In this document: piece after piece, positions 45,904 through 54,005 of the stretch
Numbering within the stretch: the first letter of the stretch is position 1
How the letters are laid out: the number at the start of each line of letters is the position of its first letter
NCBI GenBank assembly: GCA_018222605.1
Contig: JAAEZZ010000005.1
Span: forward strand, 186,001-250,000
Reading direction: 5' to 3'
DNA from: Alphaproteobacteria bacterium
Lineage (GTDB): Bacteria; Pseudomonadota; Alphaproteobacteria; Caulobacterales; Hyphomonadaceae
Length of the DNA: 64,000 nt
Position numbers and translations under genes: made by a program
The notes under the pieces: generated by a model
The model's input: the letters and a program-made list of their open reading frames with translations, nothing else
Told to the model about the DNA's origin: nothing
The model's database searches: none

Positions 45904-46558
45904 GGATGCCTCCATGGGGGGCTTCTTCCGGTGCTTCCTCCAGCTTGCCGGTCAGGCGCAGTGCCGCCTTCAGCGCTTCCGACAGGCCCTGCACCAGCAT
46001 CAGCACGGCAAACACCGGCAACAGCGTCTTGAACAGGAACAGCAGTGGCAGGCCATCGGATTCGCGGGAGCCCTCAAAAAGCGCCCAGCTGCGTGCGAGG
46101 CCCTGCTCGGTCATCGCCAGCAGGCGGATGCAGATCGGAAACAGGAACAGATAGATGCCCGCAAGTTCAATCCAGTTGCGTCCGTTTGGCCCGAAGCGCG
46201 GGCGCAGAATATCCACGCGAACATGCGCATCATCGCGCAGGGCTGAGGCCGCACCCAGCATGAACATCGCCGCAAAGGCATAGATCACGATCTCGTTCAG
46301 CCAGGTGAATGACATGCCGAACGCATAGCGCAACAAAACGACCAGCAATTGCGCCATCACCAGGATGATCGCGCTGGCAATCGCCCCGCCCAGCGCCCAG
46401 CCGGAGACGGCATCAATCCTGCGGCTCAGCCATTTGGCGAGGCCTTCCACCGGCTCCGGCCAGATCGCCACGATCAGCGGCAGCAGAAGCAGCGGCGAGA
46501 GCAATAGGCCGAGCCAGTTCAGCCATCCGCCCAGTGTCAGGAATAGATCCGCAGACAT
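45893..46558 (-). CDS. TRAP transporter small permease (DctQ/TakQ-like)
   Basis: The small four-helix membrane subunit of the TRAP system, about 221 residues. The family segment ATRYAF-like reads LLRYAFGMSFTWLNEIVIYAF, with the later LRDDAHVRVDIL motif. The N-terminus has an extra hydrophobic segment (LNWLGLLLSPLLLLPLIVAIW). I chose ATG 46558; a GTG at 46564 is also possible. The C-terminal tail (EEAPEEAPHGG) overlaps the start of the large permease. Confidence 0.92.
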   Translation of the reverse strand: MSADLFLTLGGWLNWLGLLLSPLLLLPLIVAIWPEPVEGLAKWLSRRIDAVSGWALGGAIASAIILVMAQLLVVLLRYAFGMSFTWLNEIVIYAFAAMFMLGAASALRDDAHVRVDILRPRFGPNGRNWIELAGIYLFLFPICIRLLAMTEQGLARSWALFEGSRESDGLPLLFLFKTLLPVFAVLMLVQGLSEALKAALRLTGKLEEAPEEAPHGGIHGS

Positions 46559-46575
46559 GCCCACCCCGCGCCCGT

Positions 46576-47685
46576 CTACTTGTTGGCCGCGCGGGCGGCG
46601 TAATACGGGCCTTCGGACACATCGCCCCAGCCCCGCATCAGCTTCAGGGATTTTTCGAAGCTGTCATAGATGCGCTTCTCGATGCCATCGCGGCCAGAGG
46701 CAGCGCGAATGTCCCAGGCGGCCTCTGCCATGCGCGAGACAACATCATCGGGGAAGCTGCGCATCTGCACGCCATGCTCATTGACCAGCAGGTCCAGATG
46801 AACTGAGTTCTGATAGGTGAATTCGCCCAGCGATGTGTGGTTCACGCTCTCGCAGGCGGCCTGAATGATCGCCTGTTCGCCTTGCGTCAGATCATCCCAT
46901 ACGCGGCGGTTCATGCCGACGGCCAGGCTCGCGCCCGGTTCATGGAAGCCGGGTCCGTAATAATAGGGCGCCTCCCGATAGAAGCCGAGATAATAGTCAT
47001 TCCACGGGCCGACCCATTCGGTCGCGTCGATCGCGCCGGTCTGCAGGGATTGATAAATCTCGCCGCCCGGCAGCGCGATGGCAGACCCGCCGAGCGCGCG
47101 TAGAACATCGCCCCCCTGTCCCGGAATGCGCATCTTCAGGCCGACCAGATCATCCAGGCTGTTGATCTCCTTGCGGAACCAGCCGCCCATCTGGTGGCCG
47201 GTATTGGCCGCCTGAAAAGCCTTGATGCCGAACTGTCCCGACAATTCGTCCCACAATTTCTGGCCGCCGCCAAAGTCGATCCAGCCCATGATCTCCTGCG
47301 CCGTCATGCCGAATGGCACGGCGGTGAAGAATGGAAAGCCGGTGGACTTCGCCGTCCAGTAATATTCTGCGCCGTGATACATGTCGGCAGAGCCATTCGA
47401 GACGGCATCGAAACATTCAAAGGGCGGCACCAGTTCGCCCGCCGCATAGACCTTCACTTCCATCAGGCCGTCAGACATTGTCTGGATACGTTGCGCCACG
47501 CGCTCGGCCGCTTCGCCGAGGCCCGGCAGGCCCTTCGGCCAGGTGGTGACCATGTTGAACCGGCGCCGGTTGCGCGCAATGGCCGGGGCGGCCAGGTCGG
47601 CAGCCTTCTCCGGATTGGCAAAGGCAGCTGCCGCACCAGCAAGGCCAAGCGCCCCTGCGCCCAGCAGGTTACGTCTGTGGATCAT
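46576..47685 (-). CDS. TRAP transporter substrate-binding protein (DctP, TakP-like)
   Basis: The periplasmic receptor of the TRAP system, 369 residues. The N-terminus is a twin-arginine signal (MIHRRNLLGAGALGLAGA). The mature domain shows the marks of the TakP subfamily that binds 2-oxoacids such as pyruvate: WPKGLPGLGEAA, FECFDAVSNGSADMYHG, GGSAIALPGGEIYQSLQTGAIDATEWVGPWND and YYYGPGFHEPG, with segments shown separately here. Gene order binding protein, small permease, large permease, aminotransferase gives one operon. Ligand identity is inferred from the subfamily. Confidence 0.94.
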   Translation of the reverse strand: MIHRRNLLGAGALGLAGAAAAFANPEKAADLAAPAIARNRRRFNMVTTWPKGLPGLGEAAERVAQRIQTMSDGLMEVKVYAAGELVPPFECFDAVSNGSADMYHGAEYYWTAKSTGFPFFTAVPFGMTAQEIMGWIDFGGGQKLWDELSGQFGIKAFQAANTGHQMGGWFRKEINSLDDLVGLKMRIPGQGGDVLRALGGSAIALPGGEIYQSLQTGAIDATEWVGPWNDYYLGFYREAPYYYGPGFHEPGASLAVGMNRRVWDDLTQGEQAIIQAACESVNHTSLGEFTYQNSVHLDLLVNEHGVQMRSFPDDVVSRMAEAAWDIRAASGRDGIEKRIYDSFEKSLKLMRGWGDVSEGPYYAARAANK

Positions 47686-47740
47686 GTCGTCTCCCCCGTG
47701 CGTTTGCGCCGGCGTTCAGCCGTGTCGCTTACGCAGCGTT

Positions 47741-48502
47741 TTATTCATCGTCTCTCAGCAACCGCCATGTGTCGCCGTCGAGCACTTCCAGCGGCTTATA
47801 GCGCCGCTTGTAATCCATTTTCGGGCTGCCTTTGACCCAATAGCCCAGATAGACATGCGGCAGGCCCAGATCCTGCGCATGAAGAATGTGATCAAGGATC
47901 ATGAAATGGCCGAGGCCCTGACCTTCATAGTCCGGGTCAAAGAAAGTGTAGACCATGGAAAAGCCGTCGCGCAGGATATCCGTGATCGATGCGGCCACCA
48001 GCGGCGCGTCGTCTTCCGGGCCCTCGCGATATTCGAAGATCAGGCTTTTCACCGGGCTGCCGCCCACCATGGCGCTATAGTCTCGATAGCTCATGTCAGA
48101 CATGCCGCCTTTGTCGTGGCGATGCTTCACATAGGCTTTCAGCAGGCGGTATTGCTCGCGCGTCGGTGTGGACTCCACGGGGCGGCGCACCAGAGACTGG
48201 TTGCGCTTCAGCGCGCGGCGGTCATTGCGGGAGAGTTCGAACTCGCGCGAATTTACACGCACGCTGCGGCATGCATTGCAACGCGGGCAGGCCGGGCGAT
48301 AGGCAATCGTCTGACTGCGGCGAAAGCCTGCATGGCTGAGAGAGTTGTGAATGCTGTCGGCTTCGCTGCCAATGGCCAGATTGGTGAAGGCCTTGCGTTC
48401 CTTCAGCCCCGGCAAATACGGGCACGGGCTCGGGCTGGTCACGTAAAAGCGCAGTGACCGCTCAAGCCCCGGGGGCAAAATCTGGGAGTCCGTAAACCTC
48501 AT
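47741..48502 (-). CDS. bpt: aspartate/glutamate leucyltransferase
   Basis: It transfers Leu from Leu-tRNA to proteins with N-terminal Asp or Glu, marking them for the bacterial N-end rule ClpAP pathway. The protein of 253 residues has the Ate/Bpt N-terminus (TDSQILPPGLERSLRFYVT), the paired cysteines in ACPRCNACRSVRV, the EFELSRNDRRALKRN block, and the GNAT-like C-terminal half with YTFFDPDYEGQGLGHFMIL and HVYLGYWVKGSPKMDYK. The start ATG at 48502 is chosen over a TTG at 48529. It begins 16 bases after the SLC13 gene. Confidence 0.95.
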   Translation of the reverse strand: MRFTDSQILPPGLERSLRFYVTSPSPCPYLPGLKERKAFTNLAIGSEADSIHNSLSHAGFRRSQTIAYRPACPRCNACRSVRVNSREFELSRNDRRALKRNQSLVRRPVESTPTREQYRLLKAYVKHRHDKGGMSDMSYRDYSAMVGGSPVKSLIFEYREGPEDDAPLVAASITDILRDGFSMVYTFFDPDYEGQGLGHFMILDHILHAQDLGLPHVYLGYWVKGSPKMDYKRRYKPLEVLDGDTWRLLRDDE

Positions 48503-48518
48503 AATTGCGACGATACAC

Positions 48519-50363
48519 TTACAGATCAAACCGCCAAGGGGCGAATAGCGTAAACACGAACCATAATATGAATATCAGAGGCGCGCCAAATGTCATGAAG
48601 TCTCTGAATTTATAGTGTCCGGGGCCCATGACCAGCATGTTCGTCTGGTACGCGATGGGCGTCGCAAAACTGCAGTTTGCGCCATAAATCACCGCCAGAA
48701 GGAATGGCAGCGGGTTGTCGATGTTCAGTTCAGCCGCTGCCGACAGGGCAATTGGTGAGAACAGAATGGCCGTCGCCGCATTCGACAGCAAATTCGTCAG
48801 GATGGCCACGGCCAGGAAGATGGCTGACAGAACCGCCAGCGTTCCGAACGGAGAGGCAAGGTTCACCACGGCATGGGCGATCATTGCTGCCGCGCCTGTT
48901 TTCTCCAGCGCCATGCCCATGGCCAGCGCCGCGCCGATCACCAGAAAGATGCGCAGATCCAGAGACCGCGCCGCCTGCCGCGTATTGAGACAGCCCGCGA
49001 TCAGCATCGCCACCGCCGCCAGCACGGATGCGTGCAGGATGGAAACAAATCCCGTCGCCGCGCCAAGCACCAGGCAGATCGAGATAACCCGCGCCGCCAG
49101 TGCCTTGGTCGTCAAAGGAATTTCGGTCTGGGACCATTCCAGCATGATCAGGTCGCGGCTGGACCGCAACTCGCGGAACGCTTCCACCGGCCCGCACAGC
49201 AGCAGCGTGTCCCCGGATTCCAGCCGGATTTCGCCCAGCTTGGTCCGAATCATCCTGCTGCGGCGCTGAATGCCCAGCGTCACCGCGCGCGTCAGGCGGC
49301 GAAAGCCCAGCATCTCCACCGTCCGGCCCACCATGCGCGAGCCCGGTGCGATCACGGCTTCGGTCAGCGCCAGCGTGCTCGGTTTGCCATTCTCTTCCAG
49401 GTCTGCGCCGGAGGCCTGCCACACCTGCTGCAGGAAGTCCGGCTGGCGGGCCAGTACGTTCTGAAGCGCTGAGCGCGTGGCGGCGATGATCACAAGGTCA
49501 CCCGCCTGTAGCGAAATGTCTTCATAGGGCGGCAGGATGGCGCGTTCCCCGCGCTGGATCATCCGCACGGTCATGTCCGGCAGGTCCGTGAACATGCCGG
49601 CAATGGGTTTCTTGCCCTGCAGGAAGTGCCCATTGGTCACTTCAATCTGCGCCACGAACTGCTTGCCGGAAGGCTGCACGATGTCATCGGACAGGCCGCG
49701 CCGGTTCGGCAGCAGGAAGCGCGAAAAGATTATGAGGTAGAGAAATCCGGCCGCCGCCAGGATCAGGCCCAGCGGCGTCTGATCGAAAAAGCCAAGCTGC
49801 TGGCCGGTGATCCGCAGATAGGATTCCGCCGCCAGCAGGTTCGTCGACGTGCCGATCAGCGTCGTCATCCCGGCAAAGATGGAGGCATAGCTCAGCGGCA
49901 TCATCAGCTTTGACTGCGGCGTGTTCATGCGCATCGCGATGGCCGTCATCACGGGCAGGAACATGATCACGATGGGCGTATTGTTCACAAACGCGCTGGT
50001 CACGAAGACCGCCAGAAAGGCCAGTACCAGCGTCGTGGTTGGTCGTTTGTCATATCCTGCCAGCAGGGCCTTGGTCGGCCCTTCCAGAGCGCCAGTCTGG
50101 AACAGGCCCTGACCGACCACCAGCAGCGCCATGATCGTAATCAGCGCCGGATTGCCAAATCCGGACAGCAGGTCCGCTGCGCTGATCGGAGCGCCATCCG
50201 CGCCATGTGCGCCAGGAAAGGTAAACAGCACCAGCAGCGCGGCCATCACGCAGACGGAGACCAGCTCCATCGACCATTTGTCGAGCATGTAAAAGGCAAT
50301 CGCCGCGCACACGACGGCGAGACTCGCCCACATGGGCCAGGTTGCGGCCAGTTCACTCAACAT
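48519..50363 (-). CDS. SLC13-family permease with RCK_C (TrkA-C) domains
   Basis: An inner-membrane carrier of 614 residues of the divalent anion/sodium symporter type. The N-terminal membrane half contains the FVNNTPIVIMFLPV and IGTSTNLL motifs. Two regulatory RCK_C domains follow in the middle at about residues 215-390 (VTNGHFLQGKKPIA to LLCGPVEAF). The second membrane half ends with LSNAATAILFSPIALS and FATPIAYQTNMLVMGPG, the mirror motif of the inverted repeat. Relatives carry sulfate, dicarboxylates or other anions; the substrate here is not known. The ATG at 50363 has CGGAG upstream. Confidence 0.92.
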   Translation of the reverse strand: MLSELAATWPMWASLAVVCAAIAFYMLDKWSMELVSVCVMAALLVLFTFPGAHGADGAPISAADLLSGFGNPALITIMALLVVGQGLFQTGALEGPTKALLAGYDKRPTTTLVLAFLAVFVTSAFVNNTPIVIMFLPVMTAIAMRMNTPQSKLMMPLSYASIFAGMTTLIGTSTNLLAAESYLRITGQQLGFFDQTPLGLILAAAGFLYLIIFSRFLLPNRRGLSDDIVQPSGKQFVAQIEVTNGHFLQGKKPIAGMFTDLPDMTVRMIQRGERAILPPYEDISLQAGDLVIIAATRSALQNVLARQPDFLQQVWQASGADLEENGKPSTLALTEAVIAPGSRMVGRTVEMLGFRRLTRAVTLGIQRRSRMIRTKLGEIRLESGDTLLLCGPVEAFRELRSSRDLIMLEWSQTEIPLTTKALAARVISICLVLGAATGFVSILHASVLAAVAMLIAGCLNTRQAARSLDLRIFLVIGAALAMGMALEKTGAAAMIAHAVVNLASPFGTLAVLSAIFLAVAILTNLLSNAATAILFSPIALSAAAELNIDNPLPFLLAVIYGANCSFATPIAYQTNMLVMGPGHYKFRDFMTFGAPLIFILWFVFTLFAPWRFDL

Positions 50364-50406
50364 TGTGGCTCCGGTTCATCAGCGCGCCCCGGCCTACCAA
50401 GTCAGG

Positions 50407-51096
50407 TCAGCCGTCAACTTGCAACAGTATGCTTACACGGCGGTTTGCTGGCAAGTGGGGCTGCCCCGCATCCAGGGGCCGGGTCGCGGCAAGGCCCGTC
50501 ACAGCACGGATGCGGCTGTCTGTAATACCTGCTGCAGTCAGCGCACGGCGTGCGGCATTGGCGCGTTCGGAGGAGATATCCCAGTTGCTGCGCCCGGAAT
50601 CAGGGCTCGGAAAGGCGTCGGTATGGCCTTCGATGGTCAGCGGCACATCAAGGGCAGACAGGCGCTGTCCGACACTTTCCATTAGCTGCGCACCGGCCGG
50701 GGTAAAGCCGGACTCGTTCATTGCAAACAGGGGGCGAGCCTCTGAATCGATCAGATCGATTCGCACGCCATGGGCCTGCCGGGTGAGGACAATATTGTCT
50801 CCTGCGGTTTGCAGGACGGAATCGGAAGACAGAAGACTGTAGAGACGCTGGGTTTCGCTCGGGCGAATGTCCACTAGCGTACTGGCGCTGGCCGTTTTGC
50901 CATTATTGAAGAAATCCGCGATGTCACCGCGCGCGTCAGGCGAGACGCCGCTGACGAGCCAGAGCAGGAGGAAAAACGCCATCAGGGCCGTCAGGAAGTC
51001 GGCATAGGCCAGCTTCCATGTGCCCAGACGCCGCGCAGGCAAGGCAGGCCTTCTGCCTGCCCGATGGTGCTGCGTAGTGGTGGTGGCATGCGCCAT
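50407..51096 (-). CDS. motB: flagellar motor stator protein MotB
   Basis: The stator subunit that anchors to peptidoglycan and carries the proton. The protein of 229 residues has one membrane helix with the family core AYADFLTALMAFFLLLWL; the proton-binding Asp is Asp33. The C-terminal OmpA-like domain contains IEGHTDAF and NWDISSERANAARRAL. The ATG at 51096 is chosen; a TTG four codons earlier is possible. No motA is next to it in this window; split motA and motB are known in Caulobacter relatives. Confidence 0.93.
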   Translation of the reverse strand: MAHATTTTQHHRAGRRPALPARRLGTWKLAYADFLTALMAFFLLLWLVSGVSPDARGDIADFFNNGKTASASTLVDIRPSETQRLYSLLSSDSVLQTAGDNIVLTRQAHGVRIDLIDSEARPLFAMNESGFTPAGAQLMESVGQRLSALDVPLTIEGHTDAFPSPDSGRSNWDISSERANAARRALTAAGITDSRIRAVTGLAATRPLDAGQPHLPANRRVSILLQVDG

Positions 51097-51202
51097 AATC
51101 CGTTCCAAATCATTCTGAGTGGAACCGCTAATGTAGCAGGCCTTGGTGAATCCCCGCTGGAAACAAACGTGGCGATTTTGATGAAATTCAATGGAAACAG
51201 GG

Positions 51203-51913
51203 TCAGTTGGGCACGGTTGGCGCCTTCAGAATATGCCCGACCAGTCCCAAGATTGGCGAGGAGTATTCCAGCGTAGCAGCGAATAGCGCCACATAGAGCG
51301 CATACCGGATTTCGCGATTGGGATGGAACAGCCAGTGGCGAACATCCCACCAGCGAACCTCACGGGCAAATATGTCGAACTGCCCATCGACACCAATGCT
51401 GTCGCTGGTGCCGTCGTCGCTTTTGCTCGCAGATCCGATTTTCAGCTTTGTCAGGGTTTCCGCATCTACCCGCACGGCATTTCTCTCCTGTGGAAACCAT
51501 GCTGCTTTGAGGCGTACCTCTGTCCGGCAGATATTGTTCCCGCCTTCCTGAAACTGAACAACGAAATACTTTTTGCCATAGGCCTCGTTGAGTTTGGTGC
51601 CAGCTTCACGATACTTCAGCGGCTCATAGCCGTCCTCCCCGACCAGCTTCGCCATTGTGTAAGGGTTCAGGCGCATCATGCGTTTTTCGGGGAGTGCGCC
51701 CATTGGCACCTTCATCTCGAAAACCTTTTCGTGCGTTTCCAGCCCCCGATAATTCATGATCAGGCGAACCAGCATGAATGTCAGCACGCCCAGAACTATG
51801 CTGAGTGTCAGATTCCAAAGATTGATGACGAATAATGGCTGATCACAGCGGATTCCTGCCTCGGCTACGGCTGTACAAATCGCATCCGGCCCCTGCGTAA
51901 TAAATTCCAGCAT
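51203..51913 (-). CDS. membrane protein of unknown function
   Basis: A protein of 236 residues with one membrane segment at about 27-50 (PLFVINLWNLTLSIVLGVLT), a charged soluble middle of about 130 residues and one or two hydrophobic segments at the C-terminal end (YALYVALFAATLEY onward). I know no matching family. It lies 106 bases upstream of motB on the same strand, so a shared transcript is possible. A purine-rich GGGGGGAAAACAAGG precedes the ATG. Confidence 0.7.
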   Translation of the reverse strand: MLEFITQGPDAICTAVAEAGIRCDQPLFVINLWNLTLSIVLGVLTFMLVRLIMNYRGLETHEKVFEMKVPMGALPEKRMMRLNPYTMAKLVGEDGYEPLKYREAGTKLNEAYGKKYFVVQFQEGGNNICRTEVRLKAAWFPQERNAVRVDAETLTKLKIGSASKSDDGTSDSIGVDGQFDIFAREVRWWDVRHWLFHPNREIRYALYVALFAATLEYSSPILGLVGHILKAPTVPN

Positions 51914-52012
51914 CCTTGTTTTCCCCCCTTACCCTTCTAGTACTAATGAAGTCAGGAACTCCAGACGTCCAGCGGCGTGATGGAAAACCATTCAATTCAG
52001 GAGAGATACCTT

Positions 52013-52873
52013 ATGGCGCGGACGGCTTTTCTAGGCCTTGGAGTGATGGGCTTTCACATGGCGGGGCATCTGGCGGCGAAGGGCCATGAGGTGACCGTTT
52101 GGAACCGTACGGAAGCAAAGAGCAAAGACTGGGCCGCCCAGCACAAGGGCGAAATTGCCAAGACCCCCGGCGACGCGGCCTTTGGCGCGGAATTCGTTTT
52201 TCTCTGCCTTGGCGATGATCCCGATGTGCGCGACGTCTTCGCCCAGCTGGAGCCGAGCCTCGGTGCGGGCATGATTGTGGTGGACCACACCACCGCCTCA
52301 GCGGGCCTGGCGCGGGAACTGGATGAGCGCTGCCGCGTGAAAGGTGCACGCTTCCTGGACGCGCCGATCAGCGGCGGTGAGGCCGGCGCCATCAATGGCC
52401 AGCTGACCATCATGTGTGGCGGCGACGAAAAAGCCTTCACCACCGCTGAGCCCGTCATGGCAGCCTTCGGCAAGAAGATGACGCTGATTGGCGAAAGCGG
52501 CGCAGGCCAACTCGCCAAATCCGTCAACCAGATCTGCATTGCCGGTATTGTTCAGGGCCTGTCGGAAGGCCTGCATTTTGCCGAACAGGCCGGGCTGGAC
52601 GCTGCCAAGGTGATCGAGGCGATCAGCGGCGGCGCGGCCCAGAGCTGGCAGATGGAGAACCGCTGGAAAACCATGGTCGCTGGCGAATTTGAGCATGGCT
52701 TTGCCGTCGACTGGATGCGCAAGGATCTGCGGATCACGCTGGAGGCCGCGCGCGAGAATGGCGCCAGCCTGCCGCTGACCGCCACGGTCGACCAGTATTA
52801 TGCCGACGTGCAGGCCATGGGCGGCCGACGTTGGGACACGTCCAGTCTCATTGCCCGCCTCAAGCGGGACTAA
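52013..52873 (+). CDS. NAD(P)-dependent 3-hydroxyisobutyrate-dehydrogenase-like oxidoreductase
   Basis: A beta-hydroxyacid dehydrogenase of 286 residues. The start ATG at 52013 has AGGAGA upstream and gives MARTAFLGLGVMGFHMAGHL, the N-terminal Rossmann motif; the frame extends 12 codons upstream without a better site. The substrate motif is DAPISGGEAGAINGQLTIM at about 120, and the catalytic Lys is in GAGQLAKSVNQI at about 170. Members act on 3-hydroxyisobutyrate, tartronate semialdehyde, or short aldehydes (glyoxylate/succinate semialdehyde reductase). The substrate is open. Confidence 0.93.
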   Translation: MARTAFLGLGVMGFHMAGHLAAKGHEVTVWNRTEAKSKDWAAQHKGEIAKTPGDAAFGAEFVFLCLGDDPDVRDVFAQLEPSLGAGMIVVDHTTASAGLARELDERCRVKGARFLDAPISGGEAGAINGQLTIMCGGDEKAFTTAEPVMAAFGKKMTLIGESGAGQLAKSVNQICIAGIVQGLSEGLHFAEQAGLDAAKVIEAISGGAAQSWQMENRWKTMVAGEFEHGFAVDWMRKDLRITLEAARENGASLPLTATVDQYYADVQAMGGRRWDTSSLIARLKRD

Positions 52874-52878
52874 GGGCG

Positions 52879-53880
52879 ATGCGTCTTCTGGAACTTCACA
52901 TGCCTGCCGATGACCGGTTCGACACTGTCATGCGGGCCGTCAAGAATGCAGAGCCGATCGATTACTATGTTCAGAATACGGAGCAAATTGACCGTCGTTT
53001 GATCTCTGTCTTCCTGCGGGAAGGCACCGGTCAGGCCCTGATGGATAATATTCAGACGGTGCTGGAAGACTGCAATGATTACCGCATCACGGTTTTTCCT
53101 GTTGAGGCCACCGCGCCAAAACTGAAAGAGGCAACAGACCAGAAGGCCGAACGCAAGATCCAGGCAACGCGGGAGGAGATCTATTCCGATGTGTCCACCG
53201 GCGCGCGGCTCGACCGGGATTTCATCATCATGGTCGTGCTGTCCACCGTAGTGGCGGCCATCGGTCTGAATTCGGATGGTGTGGCCGCCGTCATCGGCGC
53301 CATGGTGATCGCGCCCTTGCTGGGCCCTGTGCTTGGCTTCTCCATGGGCGCTGCACTTGGGGATTTCGTCCTGCTCAAGCGGGCGTCCATGACGCTGGGG
53401 GCAGGCATCGGCATTGCGCTCGCCTGTTCCTGGATTTTGTCCTTCTTTCTGGTCATTGACCTTGATAGCCAGCAATTGATGTCGCGCGCGGAAGTGCGCA
53501 TCGATGGCCTCGCCCTTGCCATGGCGGCGGGCGGTGCGGCGGCCCTGTCACTGACACGCGGACAGGCGTCTGCCCTGGTGGGCGTGATGGTTGCCGCCGC
53601 CTTGTTGCCGCCCGGTGCAGCGGTCGGTCTGTTTGCCGGTGCGGGGCACTGGACGTTTGCCCTGCGCGCGGCACTGTTGCTGACGCTGAACGTTGTTGCG
53701 CTGGTGCTTGCCGCCTTGATCGTTTTCCGCTTGCGGAAAATACGGCCCCGCGCCTGGATCGACCAGAAAAATGCGAGCCGCGCCGTCTGGATCAATGCTG
53801 TCCTGTCCGTTCTGCTTCTGGCGGCGGCAACGGCCCTGATCCTCTGGCTGGACCTCGGCGCTGAAGTGTCCATCGGTTAG
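52879..53880 (+). CDS. DUF389 / TIGR00341 family membrane protein
   Basis: A protein of 333 residues starting at ATG 52879, six bases after the dehydrogenase stop. A soluble N-terminal domain of about 100 residues (MRLLELHMPADDRFDTVMRA) precedes five or so membrane helices. The family core is VVAAIGLNSDGVAAVIGAMVIAPLLGPVLGFSMGAALGD, read here as the segments AAIGLNSDGVAAVIGAM and IAPLLGPVLGFS, with ALVGVMVAAALLPPGAAVGL later. The function of DUF389 proteins is unknown; a carrier role has been suggested by topology only. Confidence 0.88.
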   Translation: MRLLELHMPADDRFDTVMRAVKNAEPIDYYVQNTEQIDRRLISVFLREGTGQALMDNIQTVLEDCNDYRITVFPVEATAPKLKEATDQKAERKIQATREEIYSDVSTGARLDRDFIIMVVLSTVVAAIGLNSDGVAAVIGAMVIAPLLGPVLGFSMGAALGDFVLLKRASMTLGAGIGIALACSWILSFFLVIDLDSQQLMSRAEVRIDGLALAMAAGGAAALSLTRGQASALVGVMVAAALLPPGAAVGLFAGAGHWTFALRAALLLTLNVVALVLAALIVFRLRKIRPRAWIDQKNASRAVWINAVLSVLLLAAATALILWLDLGAEVSIG

Positions 53881-53925
53881 GCGGATGCGGGAAACAAGAA
53901 CGTAGGCGGAATAACTGCATAATTC

Positions 53926-53964
53926 GCCCCGGTAACGGTTTTGTTATCGGAACCCTGCCGGGGC
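53926..53964 (+). promoter_or_regulatory. GC-rich stem-loop in the leader of the aldehyde dehydrogenase gene
   Basis: GCCCCGG (53926-53932) pairs with CCGGGGC (53958-53964), and inside it TAAC pairs with GTTA around GGTTTT. There is no T tract, so it is not a clear terminator; it ends about 40 bases before the start at 54006. Confidence 0.3.
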
Positions 53965-54005
53965 GCACCCGTTGCTAGTGGGAATACCAGATTGGAGATT
54001 CCCGA

